Part shown: piece by piece, positions 19,538 through 28,321 of the stretch
How the letters are laid out: each line of letters begins with the position of its first letter
Numbering within the stretch: position 1 is the first letter of the stretch
From: Burkholderia aenigmatica
GTDB lineage: Bacteria; Pseudomonadota; Gammaproteobacteria; Burkholderiales; Burkholderiaceae
DNA: 64,000 nucleotides
Direction of reading: 5' to 3'
NCBI RefSeq assembly: GCF_902499175.1
Contig: NZ_CABVQC010000003.1
Coordinates: 169,257 to 233,256, forward strand
Notes under the pieces: generated by a model
Seen by the model: only the letters and a program-made list of their open reading frames with translations
Database searches by the model: none
Told to the model about the DNA's origin: nothing
Program-made: the position numbers and the translations under genes

Positions 19538-20395
19538 TTGGCACTTTCGCTCGAAATCGACCTGCTGCGCTCGTTCGTTGTGATCGCCGAGGTGCGCGCG
19601 CTCAGCCGCGCGGCTGCGCGGGTCGGCCGGACCCAATCCGCGCTCAGCCAGCAGATGAAGCGGCTCGAGGAGGTCGTCGATCAGCCGCTGTTCCAGCGCA
19701 CCGGGCGCGGCGTGGTGCTGACCCATCCGGGCGAGCGGCTGCTTGTGCATGCGCAGCGCATCCTGCGGCTGCACGACGAGGCGATGGCCGACCTGTGCGG
19801 CACGGGGTTGTCGGGGACGATCCGCTTCGGGTGCCCGGACGATTACGCGGAGGTCTGGCTGCCTTCGCTGCTGCGGCAGTTTTCGAGCCAGCATCCGCAG
19901 GCGATCGTCGAAGTCGTATGCGGGCCGACGCCGCGGCTCGTCGAACAGCTGGAGAAACGCGCGGTCGACCTGGCGATGATTTCATTGCCGGACGATGGCG
20001 AGCACGACGACATCATTCGCCGCGAGCAACTGGTCTGGATCGGCTATCCGGGGCTCGAACCCGCGCATTTCGATCCGTTGCCGCTGGCGCTGTCCGATCG
20101 CGACACGCTCGATCACGTCGCGGCCTGCGATGCGCTCGATCGTGCCGGCCGCGATTACCGCGTCGCGTATGCGAGCAGCAGTCTCGCGGGGCTGATCGCG
20201 CTGGTGCGTTCGGGGCAGGCGTTCGCGGTGATGACGCAGACGGCGGTGCCGGCCGACCTGGCGATCGTCACCGGCGATCCGCGCTTGCCGCCGTTGCCGG
20301 CCGTGGGCATTGCGCTGAGGTTCGACCGCAAGCGGCCGTCGCATCTGACGGCGGCGTTCGCCGAGCATATCCGGCTCACCCTGCCGCTGTTGTGA
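19538..20395 (+). CDS. dgdR: LysR-type regulator of dgdA
   Basis: The protein is 285 residues from TTG 19538, chosen because AAAAGGAG at 19522-19529 gives proper spacing and LysR proteins normally start a few residues before the first helix; an in-frame ATG at 19511 would give 294. The helix-turn-helix is residues 4-65 ('LSRAAARVGRTQSALSQQMK'), followed by the effector domain ('IRFGCPDDYAEVWLPSLLRQ'). DgdR is known as the repressor of dgdA, relieved by 2-methylalanine. The 100-base region between the divergent genes must hold the operator. Regulation is established for the B. cepacia locus; here it follows from homology. Confidence 0.93.
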   Translation: MALSLEIDLLRSFVVIAEVRALSRAAARVGRTQSALSQQMKRLEEVVDQPLFQRTGRGVVLTHPGERLLVHAQRILRLHDEAMADLCGTGLSGTIRFGCPDDYAEVWLPSLLRQFSSQHPQAIVEVVCGPTPRLVEQLEKRAVDLAMISLPDDGEHDDIIRREQLVWIGYPGLEPAHFDPLPLALSDRDTLDHVAACDALDRAGRDYRVAYASSSLAGLIALVRSGQAFAVMTQTAVPADLAIVTGDPRLPPLPAVGIALRFDRKRPSHLTAAFAEHIRLTLPLL

Positions 20396-20597
20396 GCCAC
20401 GCGGCCGCCGCGATGACGGATCACTCGACCGTCGACGAGGCCGATATCTTTGCCGAGTCGCGAGCATCGGCCACCGCCGCTACATCGCGCACGTGGATCG
20501 CGCTGCCTGCCCGACAACCTGACCGGGACGGCCGGCGCCACGGAGGACCGGAGGATTGCACGCACCGACCCGGGGTCCCGGCAAGTTGTCAGAAAAT

Positions 20598-20616
20598 GTA
20601 AATGAGAGGTATTATC
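20598..20616. promoter_or_regulatory. Fur box, moderate match
   Basis: GTAAATGAGAGGTATTATC matches the 19-base Fur consensus at 13 positions by my count; the right half (ATTATC) is perfect. It lies upstream of the AraC regulator at 20774 within the gap 20396-20773, which shows no gene. Iron repression of the regulator would fit a siderophore module. Confidence 0.55.
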
Positions 20617-20773
20617 ATTTGCGCCAAGTGCCGCGACCGCGTCGTTTCTTTCGATGTCGCGGCCATTTCATTCGATCGGGCGCCTGTCGTGCGGCCCCGG
20701 CCCGGCCGGACCATCGGCCGGTTGCCGCCGGCGCGCGCCGGGCTGCGCGTGCCGCCTAACCAACGGACCTCCG

Positions 20774-21715
20774 ATGAACTCGACCTCCTTCGCTTCGTCA
20801 CGACGTCATCCGCCGGTGCTCGTCCCCGGTAATCATCCGGGCGTGATGCACATCGATGCGGGCATGAAACTCGTGAGCGGCACGCTGTGTTCGGACAGCC
20901 GCGATTGGTACGAGGAGCCGCTCGAAAAAGGGCTGAAGCTCGTCCTCGTGCAGAGCGGGCAGTTGCGCTGCCGCGTGCCGGGCCAGCCCGAGCAATGCAT
21001 CAAGGGGCCGGGCCTGTGCGTGATCGCCAACGACGGCGAATTCACGACGCACCAGATCTACGATCGCGACATGCCGTTGCGTTACACGATCGTGCAGCTC
21101 GGTGTCGATGCGCTCGACCGCGACCTGAGCCTGCTGCCGGAGACGATGCTCGCGCCGACGGGCAGCGATCCGCGCATCGTCAGTTGCCCGGCGTCGAAGG
21201 CGCTGCAGGCGCTTGCGGTGCAGATTGCAACGTGTCAGTTCGAGGGCGCGGTGCGCGAGTACTACCTGAAGGCCAAGGCCTTCGAGCTGACCGCGCTGAG
21301 CGCGCAGTTGCTGGCGACGCAGCGGCAGTTCGCGCCGGCCGACGTGCGCGTCACGTCGTCGGACGTGGAGCGCGTGTATGCGGCGAGCGACATCCTGACG
21401 CGCGAGTTGCAGCAGCCGCCGACGCTCGACGCGCTCGCGGGCCGCGTCGGGATGAATTCGCGCAAGCTGACCGCCGGTTTCCGCAAGGTGTTCGGCGCGA
21501 GCGTGTATGCGTACCTGCAGGAATACCGGTTGCGGACCGCACACGCGATGCTGTGCGCGGAGGACGCGAACGTGTCGACCGTCGCGTACCGTGTCGGCTA
21601 CAGCCCCGCGCATTTTTCGATTGCGTTCCGCAAGCGCTACGGGATTTCGCCGAGCGATATTCGTGCGTCGTCGAACGCGATTGACGACGTCGAACTGGCG
21701 CGCGCGGCAATCTAA
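20774..21715 (+). CDS. AraC-family regulator, PchR-like
   Basis: The protein is 313 residues from ATG 20774; longer readings run into the Fur-box region. The N-terminal part is a ligand-binding domain ('GLKLVLVQSGQLRCRVPGQP', 'GLCVIANDGEFTTHQIYDRD'), and the C-terminal 100 residues are the AraC DNA-binding domain ('TLDALAGRVGMNSRKLTAGF', 'VSTVAYRVGYSPAHFSIAFR'). AraC regulators of this layout (PchR, and others) sense an imported siderophore and activate its uptake genes. It sits between a Fur box and the exporter/receptor genes, so a siderophore-responsive activator is likely. Confidence 0.88.
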   Translation: MNSTSFASSRRHPPVLVPGNHPGVMHIDAGMKLVSGTLCSDSRDWYEEPLEKGLKLVLVQSGQLRCRVPGQPEQCIKGPGLCVIANDGEFTTHQIYDRDMPLRYTIVQLGVDALDRDLSLLPETMLAPTGSDPRIVSCPASKALQALAVQIATCQFEGAVREYYLKAKAFELTALSAQLLATQRQFAPADVRVTSSDVERVYAASDILTRELQQPPTLDALAGRVGMNSRKLTAGFRKVFGASVYAYLQEYRLRTAHAMLCAEDANVSTVAYRVGYSPAHFSIAFRKRYGISPSDIRASSNAIDDVELARAAI

Positions 21716-21838
21716 AGCAACTGACCGGCAGCCTAAAACAATCGACCGTGCTCATGGGTGTGGGTGAGATAGATTTTCATCCACGGGTGGCCGCCGCCGA
21801 GCGGATCCGCCATCGAACGACCCATGCAAGGCGTGCTC

Positions 21839-22228
21839 ATGAGCCAGACCGCTGTCGATGCCGGAATCGATCATTCCGGTCCTTCCTGTTTTTCTCCCAT
21901 TACCTTTCGCTCGCCGTTCGTCGCGATGATCGCGGCGCTGCCGCTCGCCCGTTCGCGGAAAACGGTCCGCGCACCGCGCTTCAGCCGCGTCGCGCATACA
22001 CCGGGCATGGCCGAACTCGCGTGCCTGCCGACGCGCAGCCGGCCGCAGGCGGCCGTGCGCGCGGTCGATCGGCTCGTGTCGGGCGAAGGGCTGCAGGCGT
22101 GCAACCCGCGCAGCAGCGACGTGACGCGCGTCTGGCGGCACCTGGCCACGCAGCTCGGCTTTCCGGAGCAACTGCCGGGCAACGCGTGCGCGGCCAGGCT
22201 CGGCATGCTGCTGGAGCGTGCCGCATGA
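21839..22228 (+). CDS. Unknown 129-residue protein coupled to ABC exporter
   Basis: I do not recognise the family. The frame from ATG 21839 (or a later ATG at 21926) ends in TGA at 22226-22228, overlapping the ATG of the ABC gene (ATGA). The C-terminal half reads as convincing protein: 'RPQAAVRAVDRLVSGEGLQA', 'SSDVTRVWRHLATQLGFPEQ'. The N-terminal third is less convincing and contains a hairpin (21861-21879). It could be a genuine small partner of the exporter, or the scar of a deleted gene whose tail remains coupled to the transporter. No signal peptide is seen. Confidence 0.55.
   Translation: MSQTAVDAGIDHSGPSCFSPITFRSPFVAMIAALPLARSRKTVRAPRFSRVAHTPGMAELACLPTRSRPQAAVRAVDRLVSGEGLQACNPRSSDVTRVWRHLATQLGFPEQLPGNACAARLGMLLERAA
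21861..21895 (+). terminator. Hairpin with T-rich tail after araC
   Basis: CCGGAAT (21861-21867), a five-base loop, ATTCCGG (21873-21879), then TCCTTCCTGTTTTTCTC. It could end the transcript of the AraC gene. If so, the start of the 129-residue frame at 21839 is doubtful and the ATG at 21926 is more likely. Confidence 0.4.
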
Positions 22229-23946
22229 AGGGGCCGTTGCTTTCGATGTTGCGGCCGTTCGCGGTGCCGCTCGCGGCGGCGGTCGTGCTGCAGGCGCTGG
22301 CGGGTGTCGCATCGCTCGTGCCGTGGCTCGCGCTCGGCCGGGTCGCCGACGCGTGGCGCGCGACGGCGCAGCTCGACGCGACGGCACGCGGCTGGCTCAT
22401 CGCGGCCGTGGTGGCCGGTGCGGGCTGGCTGGGCGGCCAGACGATCGCGCTGCACCTGACGCATCGCGTCGACGCCGATCTCGCCGATCGCTTGCGCAGG
22501 CGCCTCGCCGATCATCTGCAGCGCTTGCCGCTCGGCTGGTTTGCGCGCGCGGGCAGCGATCGCGTCGCGCGTCACGTCGACCAGGACGTGCGCGCGCTGC
22601 ACCAACTCGTCGCGCATGCGCCGGCCGACCTCACGCAACTGATCGTCGTGCCGTGTGCAGCGCTCGCATGCCTGCTTTACCTGAATCCCGTGCTGCTCGC
22701 ATGGGCGCTCGTGCCGCTCGTCGCGGGGGCCGCGCTGTTCCGCTGGATGCGTTCAGTGCGGTTCGCACCGGCCGTCGCGGCGCGCAACGCGGCGCTCGAA
22801 CAACTGATGGGCGATTACGCACAGCTCGCGCAGAACCCGGCGCTCGTGCGGCAGTATCCGGGCGCCGGCATCGAGGCGGCCGCGCTGGCGTCGACCGGGC
22901 GCTTCGAGCAGGCGTTTTCAGCGTGGGTCGGCCGCGTCGGCGGGCCGGGCGCCTGCACGCAGGTGCTGCTCGGCACGCCATTCCTGCTTGCCTGGGTCGT
23001 ATTCGGTGCGACGTGGCTGACGGCCGGCCGTCAGCCGGTCGGCGAACTGTGCGTGTTCGCGCTGCTGATCTGGGCAGTCGCCGCGCCGGTGCGTGCGCTC
23101 GGCCACGGTGCCGACGCACTGCGCGAAGCGCGCGCGGCCGCCGCACGCCTCGATGCGTTGCTCGCCCAGCCTGGCTTGCCCGAGCCAGTCGATGGCGCTG
23201 CACAGGTGCCACGCGACGCGTCGGTCGAACTGAGCGGCGTGAGTATCGACATCGACGGCGCGCCGATCCTGCGCGATATCGACGCGACGATCGCGGACGG
23301 CACGACCACCGCGATCGTCGGGCCATCGGGCGCGGGCAAGAGCACGCTGCTGATGCTGCTCGCGCGCTTCATGGATCCGGACCGCGGCACGGTGCGGCTC
23401 GGCGGCGCCGATCTGCGGCGGCTCGCGTCGGATACGCGGCGCGAGCAGGTGGCGATGGTGTTCCAGCAGGCCGCCGCACTCGACGCGTCGATTGCGACGA
23501 ACATCGCGCTTTACCGGCCGGACGCCGATCGCAACGCGATTCGCGCAGCCGCGCGCGCAGCCTGCCTCGACGAACGCATCGACGCGTTGCCGGGCGGCTA
23601 CGACTGCGTGTGCGGGCGCGACGTGCGGCTGTCCGGCGGCGAACTGCAGCGGCTGGCGATTGCGCGCGCGCTGCTGTCGCGCGCACCGGTGCTGCTGCTC
23701 GACGAACCGGCCTCGGCACTCGATCCGCAAACCGGGCGCGCGTTGCGCAATGCGTTGCGCGGCGACGCGCGCACGCGCGTGATCGTCAGCCACGATCTCG
23801 ACGCGATCCGGCATGCGGACCAGATTCTCGTGATGGATCGCGGCCGCATCGTCGAGCGCGGCAGGCATGCGGCGCTGCTGGCCGCGCGCGGGCTGTATGC
23901 GCGGCTATGGAGCGAACGCGGCGCCGCGGGCGGGGAGGCCGCCTGA
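22225..23946 (+). CDS. ABC exporter half-transporter (permease-ATPase), PchH-like
   Basis: The protein is 573 residues: an N-terminal type I exporter membrane domain (about residues 1-310, with the 'RVDADLADRLRRRLADHLQR' coupling region) fused to an ATPase. Walker A is 'GPSGAGKST', the signature 'LSGGELQRLAIARALL', Walker B 'VLLLDEPASALDP'. Size and pairing with the next gene resemble PchH/PchI and YbtP/YbtQ, inner-membrane transporters of siderophore loci thought to move siderophores or their iron complexes. The start overlaps the upstream stop (ATGA) and the end overlaps the next start. Confidence 0.9.
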   Translation: MKGPLLSMLRPFAVPLAAAVVLQALAGVASLVPWLALGRVADAWRATAQLDATARGWLIAAVVAGAGWLGGQTIALHLTHRVDADLADRLRRRLADHLQRLPLGWFARAGSDRVARHVDQDVRALHQLVAHAPADLTQLIVVPCAALACLLYLNPVLLAWALVPLVAGAALFRWMRSVRFAPAVAARNAALEQLMGDYAQLAQNPALVRQYPGAGIEAAALASTGRFEQAFSAWVGRVGGPGACTQVLLGTPFLLAWVVFGATWLTAGRQPVGELCVFALLIWAVAAPVRALGHGADALREARAAAARLDALLAQPGLPEPVDGAAQVPRDASVELSGVSIDIDGAPILRDIDATIADGTTTAIVGPSGAGKSTLLMLLARFMDPDRGTVRLGGADLRRLASDTRREQVAMVFQQAAALDASIATNIALYRPDADRNAIRAAARAACLDERIDALPGGYDCVCGRDVRLSGGELQRLAIARALLSRAPVLLLDEPASALDPQTGRALRNALRGDARTRVIVSHDLDAIRHADQILVMDRGRIVERGRHAALLAARGLYARLWSERGAAGGEAA

Positions 23947-25715
23947 TGATGAAGTCGCTCAAACGTTTGCAGTGCTTGCCATCCGAAACGCGTCGCGCAC
24001 TGTGGCGCGGCGCCGGCTGGGCGGTGGCGGCCGCGTTGCTCGACGGCGCCTGCGGGTTGCTGCTCGTGCCGTTGATCCGCGCATGGTTCGCCGGCGTGCA
24101 CGCGGCCGTGCTGCACTGGACGATCGCGCTCGGCGCGCTGACGCTGTGCCACGCACTCGTGCTGTACGTCGCGCAACGCGGCGGCTATCGCGCGGGCGGC
24201 GCGCTCGCGGCCGGTCTCGTCGAACGCCTCGTGCGGCACCTGCCGCGCATCGCGTCGTGGCAGGCCGTGCGCGACACGCATCCGGCCGGGCTGTTGCGCG
24301 GGCCGGTCATGCAGGCGATGGGGATTCCGGCGCACCTGCTCGGGCCGTTGATCGGCGCGGTCGTGACACCGCTCGCAGTCGTCGCGGGGCTCGCATGGAT
24401 CGACTGGCGCATCGCGCTGTGCCTTGCGGCGGCGGCCGTGCTGCTGTTCGCGCTGCTCGAACGCGGTGGCACCCGCACGCTCGCGTTCGAGCAATCGCGC
24501 GCATCAGGCGATCGCGACATGGCCGTGCAGCTTCAGACCTTCGCCGCGCATCAGGGGCTGTTGCGCTTCGCGGGCCAGGAAGGCGACGCGCGCGCGGCTT
24601 TGCAGCACGCGTTCGACGAGCAGCATCGCCGCACGCGTGCGCTGATGCGGCGCTCGCTGCCGATCGAACTCGGCTTCGCGGGCGCGGTGCAGGGCGTGTT
24701 CGTCGCGATGCTGGTCGGCGGCACGTGGGCCGTCTCGACCGGCCGGCTCGATGCCGCGACGGCCGTGGCGGTGCTCGTGCTGCTCGTGCGCTTCATCGAG
24801 CCGCTCGCGCAGCTCACGCAGCTCGACCAGGCGCTGCGCGGCGGCTGGCGCGCGCTCGACACCGTGCTCGCGGTGCTGCACGCGCCGCGTTTCGACAGCC
24901 CCGAGCGCGGCACGCCGGTACACGATGCGAGTGTCGACGCGGTTCGCGTCGGCTACCGGTCGGCCACCGGCGCGACGTTGCTCGACGGCGTCGACCTTCA
25001 TTGCCCGGCGGGCGGCTTCGTCGCGATCGTCGGCCCTACGGGGGCCGGGAAGAGCACGCTGCTGGGCCTGCTCGCGCGGCTCGACGATCCGGACGCCGGG
25101 CGCGTGCTGCTCGGCCGCACCGACGTGCGGCACCTGAGCGAGGCGACGCTCGCCGCGACGCGCAACCTCGTGTTCCAGGATAACGGGCTGTTTCGCGGCA
25201 GCCTCGCGTGGAACGTGCGGATGGGCCGGCCGGACGCGTCCAGTGACGAACTGCGCGCCGCGCTGGACGCGGTCGGCCTGCTGCGCGACGCCGAGCGATT
25301 GCCGGACGGGCTCGAATCCGACGTGGGGCCGGGCGGCCAGTTGTTGTCGGGCGGGCAGCGTCAGCGTGTGTGCCTGGCGCGCGCGCTGCTGGCGCGTGCG
25401 CCGGTGCTGATGTTCGACGAGCCGACCGCGAGCCTCGACGAGCTGAGCGCGCGTCGCGTGCGCGACAGTCTCGTCGCGCTGCGCGGGCAGCGCACGCGCG
25501 TCGTCGTCACGCACCAGCCGGCGCTCGCGGCCGCCGCCGACACGATCGTCGTGCTCGACGGGGGCCGGGTGCGGGCGACCGGCACGCATGCGCAGCTGGT
25601 CGAGACCGATGCGTGGTACGCGACATTCGCCCGCGCCGGGCGGCCGCCCGACTCGGTCCCGCTCACCGATGCGGATACGGACGCGGATGCCCGGCCGGCC
25701 GAATCCGCGCACTGA
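23946..25715 (+). CDS. ABC exporter half-transporter, PchI-like
   Basis: The protein is 589 residues with the same architecture as its upstream partner. The membrane domain is followed by Walker A 'GPTGAGKST', signature 'LSGGQRQRVCLARALL' and Walker B 'VLMFDEPTASLDE'. Two ATGs lie side by side at 23946 and 23949; the first overlaps the previous stop. The two proteins very probably form a heterodimer. The C-terminal tail is Asp/Ala-rich ('DADTDADARPAES'). Role by family: siderophore-related transport at the inner membrane. Confidence 0.9.
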   Translation: MMKSLKRLQCLPSETRRALWRGAGWAVAAALLDGACGLLLVPLIRAWFAGVHAAVLHWTIALGALTLCHALVLYVAQRGGYRAGGALAAGLVERLVRHLPRIASWQAVRDTHPAGLLRGPVMQAMGIPAHLLGPLIGAVVTPLAVVAGLAWIDWRIALCLAAAAVLLFALLERGGTRTLAFEQSRASGDRDMAVQLQTFAAHQGLLRFAGQEGDARAALQHAFDEQHRRTRALMRRSLPIELGFAGAVQGVFVAMLVGGTWAVSTGRLDAATAVAVLVLLVRFIEPLAQLTQLDQALRGGWRALDTVLAVLHAPRFDSPERGTPVHDASVDAVRVGYRSATGATLLDGVDLHCPAGGFVAIVGPTGAGKSTLLGLLARLDDPDAGRVLLGRTDVRHLSEATLAATRNLVFQDNGLFRGSLAWNVRMGRPDASSDELRAALDAVGLLRDAERLPDGLESDVGPGGQLLSGGQRQRVCLARALLARAPVLMFDEPTASLDELSARRVRDSLVALRGQRTRVVVTHQPALAAAADTIVVLDGGRVRATGTHAQLVETDAWYATFARAGRPPDSVPLTDADTDADARPAESAH

Positions 25716-25793
25716 CGTGAACAATGCGATCCGGCGTGCCCGGAATCGATAGGAAAAGCCCCTCGATCGAAAAATCGCCCGCCGGTTCTATTT

Positions 25794-25812
25794 GATAATG
25801 AGAATGATTATC
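25794..25812. promoter_or_regulatory. Fur box, strong match
   Basis: GATAATGAGAATGATTATC matches 17 of 19 positions of the Fur consensus. It lies 17 bases before the start of the TonB receptor at 25829, so iron would repress the receptor and the genes after it. Confidence 0.88.
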
Positions 25813-25828
25813 AAATACGGGGGCGTGA

Positions 25829-28057
25829 ATGCGGTACGAGGTGCTGGAACCTGGGAGATCAAAGACGAAGGGCGCGTGCGTCGCCCGCTTCGGGCGAGGG
25901 CGCTGGCGTCCGTCGCTGTATCTCGGCTTGCTGATCGCCGCGCATCCGGCGGCGGCGTTCGCCGATACGGTGCCGGCGTCGGCAGCTGGCACGGAAGTCC
26001 GGAAGGAAGAGGCGACCGCCGTGAAGCCCGCCGCGGGTGAGCTGAAAGCGATTTCGGTGACCGCGTCGCGCGGCGTGGCCGACGATCCGTCGGTGGCGAC
26101 GGTCGGCAAGATGCCGCTGGCGTTGCGGGAGATTCCGCAGTCGGTCAGCGTGACGACGCGCGAGCGGATCGACCAGCAGAACCTGTACTCGCTCGACGAG
26201 GTGATGCAGCAATCGGCGGGCGTGACGGTGCAGCCCTACGTGCTGCTCACCACCGCGTACTTCGTGCGCGGGTTCAAGGTCGATTCGTTCGAATTCGACG
26301 GTGTGCCGATCGTGATCGGCGACATGGCGAGCGCGCCGCAGGACATGTCGGTGTACGAGCGCGTGGAAATCCTGCGCGGCGCGAACGGCCTGCTGCACGG
26401 CTCGGGCAACCCGGCCGCGACGGTCAACCTCGTGCGCAAGCGGCCGCAGTACCAGTTCGCCGCGAATGCGAGCGTGAGCGTCGGCAGCTGGGACCGCTAT
26501 CGCGCGGAAGCCGACATCGGCGGGCCGCTCAATGCGGCGGGCACCGTGCGCAGCCGGCTCGTCGCCGCCTACGAGGATCGTCACTTCTTCTACGATCACG
26601 CGAAGCAGGATACGCGGTCGATCTACAGCGTCACGGAAGTCGACGTGACGCGCGACACGCTGCTCACGTTCGGCGCGCAGTACCAGACGACCCGATCGGT
26701 GCCCGACATGTCCGGCGTGCCGATGGCGCGTGACGGATCGAGCCTCGGGCTGTCGCGCTCGACGTTCCTCGACACCGCGTGGGGCACCTTCGACTGGGAC
26801 ACGACGCGCGCGTTCGGTTCGGTCGAGCAGAAGCTCGGCGGCGGCTGGAAGGCGAAGGTGAGCGGCGAATACCAGAGCGTGCGCTCCGACCTGAAGTACG
26901 CGGGCTCGTTCGGCGCGATCGATCCGGCGACCGGCGCGGGCGGCGCGCTGACGGGCGGCGCGTACCGGTTCAGCACCTACAGCCGCAGCCTCGATGCGAA
27001 CGTGCAGGGCCCGGTGCATGCGTTCGGGCTCACGCACGACCTGATGTTCGGCGTGACCTACGCGAACAGCAGCAGCGGGCAGATGTCGGCGCAACTGCTC
27101 GGCGACGTGTCCGGCACGCCGGTGAACGTGTACCGCTGGAACCCGGACAGCGTGCCCGAGCCGGGCGTCGGCCCGTACCAGCAGTCGCAGCAGAACGACG
27201 TTTCGCAGAAGGGCGTGTACGGGCTCGGCCGCATCAAGCTCGCGGAACCCGTCACGCTCGTGCTCGGCGGCCGCATGAGCTGGTGGAACCAGGACAGCCT
27301 CGGCGCGCACTACAACACCGGCCACCAGTTCACGCCGTACGGCGGGCTGATCTGGGATTTCGCGCGCGACTGGTCGTGGTACGCGAGCTATGCGGAAGTG
27401 TTCCAGCCGCAAACCAAGTCGATGTGGGGCGGCGGCATCCTGACGCCGGTGAAGGGGCGCACTTACGAGACCGGCGTGAAGGGCGAGCTGGCGGGCGGCA
27501 AGCTGAACGTGTCGCTCGCGGCGTTCCGCATCGATCTCGACAACAACCCGCAGGTCGATCTCGCGCATCCGTGCGCGGGGCCGAACTGCTACTACGTTAA
27601 CGGCGGCAGCGTGCGCAGCCAGGGCTTCGAGTTCGAGGCGAACGGCCGCATCACGCCGTGGTGGAGCGTGTGGGCGAGCTACACGTACGACACGATGAGC
27701 TATGCCGACAACCTCGCGAACGCGGGCTCGTTCGCGCCGCTGCTGAACCCGCGCCACCTGTTCCGGCTGTGGACCAACTACGACCTGCCGTGGCAGGAGC
27801 GGCGCTGGAGCGTCGGCGGCGGCGTGCAGGTGCAGAGCAACTACTCGGCGCAGGCGAACGGCGTCACGCTGAGCCAGGGCGGCTACGCGCTCGCGAGCGT
27901 GCGGCTCGGCTACCGCTACGACAAGCACTGGAGCGCGGCGCTCAACGTCAACAACCTGTTCGACCGCAAGTACTACCTGAGCCTGAGCCAGCCCGGCTGG
28001 AACAACCGTTACGGAGAACCGCGCAACGTGATGCTGACCGTGCGCGGGCAGTTCTGA
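25829..28057 (+). CDS. TonB-dependent ferric-siderophore receptor (FhuE/FptA-like)
   Basis: The protein is 742 residues. A basic N-terminus is followed by a signal peptide ending near 'AAHPAAAFA'. A likely TonB box lies in '[11 protein letters not shown]'. The plug domain has '[20 protein letters not shown]' and '[20 protein letters not shown]'-type motifs, then a 22-strand beta-barrel ending in aromatic 'MLTVRGQF'. These plug motifs are typical of FhuE/FoxA/FptA siderophore receptors. The Fur box just upstream supports iron control. Its stop overlaps the start of the small membrane protein (28055-28059). The siderophore is not identifiable. Confidence 0.92.
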   Translation: MRYEVLEPGRSKTKGACVARFGRGRWRPSLYLGLLIAAHPAAAFADTVPASAAGTEVRKEEATAVKPAAGELKAISVTASRGVADDPSVATVGKMPLALREIPQSVSVTTRERIDQQNLYSLDEVMQQSAGVTVQPYVLLTTAYFVRGFKVDSFEFDGVPIVIGDMASAPQDMSVYERVEILRGANGLLHGSGNPAATVNLVRKRPQYQFAANASVSVGSWDRYRAEADIGGPLNAAGTVRSRLVAAYEDRHFFYDHAKQDTRSIYSVTEVDVTRDTLLTFGAQYQTTRSVPDMSGVPMARDGSSLGLSRSTFLDTAWGTFDWDTTRAFGSVEQKLGGGWKAKVSGEYQSVRSDLKYAGSFGAIDPATGAGGALTGGAYRFSTYSRSLDANVQGPVHAFGLTHDLMFGVTYANSSSGQMSAQLLGDVSGTPVNVYRWNPDSVPEPGVGPYQQSQQNDVSQKGVYGLGRIKLAEPVTLVLGGRMSWWNQDSLGAHYNTGHQFTPYGGLIWDFARDWSWYASYAEVFQPQTKSMWGGGILTPVKGRTYETGVKGELAGGKLNVSLAAFRIDLDNNPQVDLAHPCAGPNCYYVNGGSVRSQGFEFEANGRITPWWSVWASYTYDTMSYADNLANAGSFAPLLNPRHLFRLWTNYDLPWQERRWSVGGGVQVQSNYSAQANGVTLSQGGYALASVRLGYRYDKHWSAALNVNNLFDRKYYLSLSQPGWNNRYGEPRNVMLTVRGQF

Positions 28058-28320
28058 TGGCGGGCGGCTGGGGGACGCGGGCGGCGCTCGCGATCGGCGG
28101 CGTGCTGCCGGGCGCGGTCGCGCTCGCGGTCACGCTGGCCCGTCATTACCCGGCCGACGGCCTGAACCGGCTCTATGCGGCCGTGTTGCTGTCGCTTGCC
28201 GCGAGCGTCGCCGCGCTGCTGTGGGTGCTCGTCGCACCCGGGCGGCGCCAGGCCGTGTGGCGCGCGGGGGCCTGGCTCGCGGTGCTCGTGCCGTGCGCGA
28301 TGTTCTGGGGAGGGCGCTGA
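28057..28320 (+). CDS. Small inner-membrane protein of iron operon
   Basis: The protein is 87 residues with about three hydrophobic segments ('ALAIGGVLPGAVALAVTLA', 'LYAAVLLSLAASVAALLWVL', 'AGAWLAVLVPCAMFW'). Its ATG overlaps the stop of the receptor. It resembles the DUF3649/DUF3325-type small proteins that sit next to PepSY proteins in siderophore loci; the exact family is a guess. It is probably a partner of the PepSY protein that follows after one base. Confidence 0.72.
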   Translation: MAGGWGTRAALAIGGVLPGAVALAVTLARHYPADGLNRLYAAVLLSLAASVAALLWVLVAPGRRQAVWRAGAWLAVLVPCAMFWGGR

Positions 28321-28321
28321 C

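Noticed and set aside
25859..27928. A 689-codon - strand frame opposite the siderophore receptor
   Set aside because: It is antisense shadow with no motif; the receptor frame is well supported.
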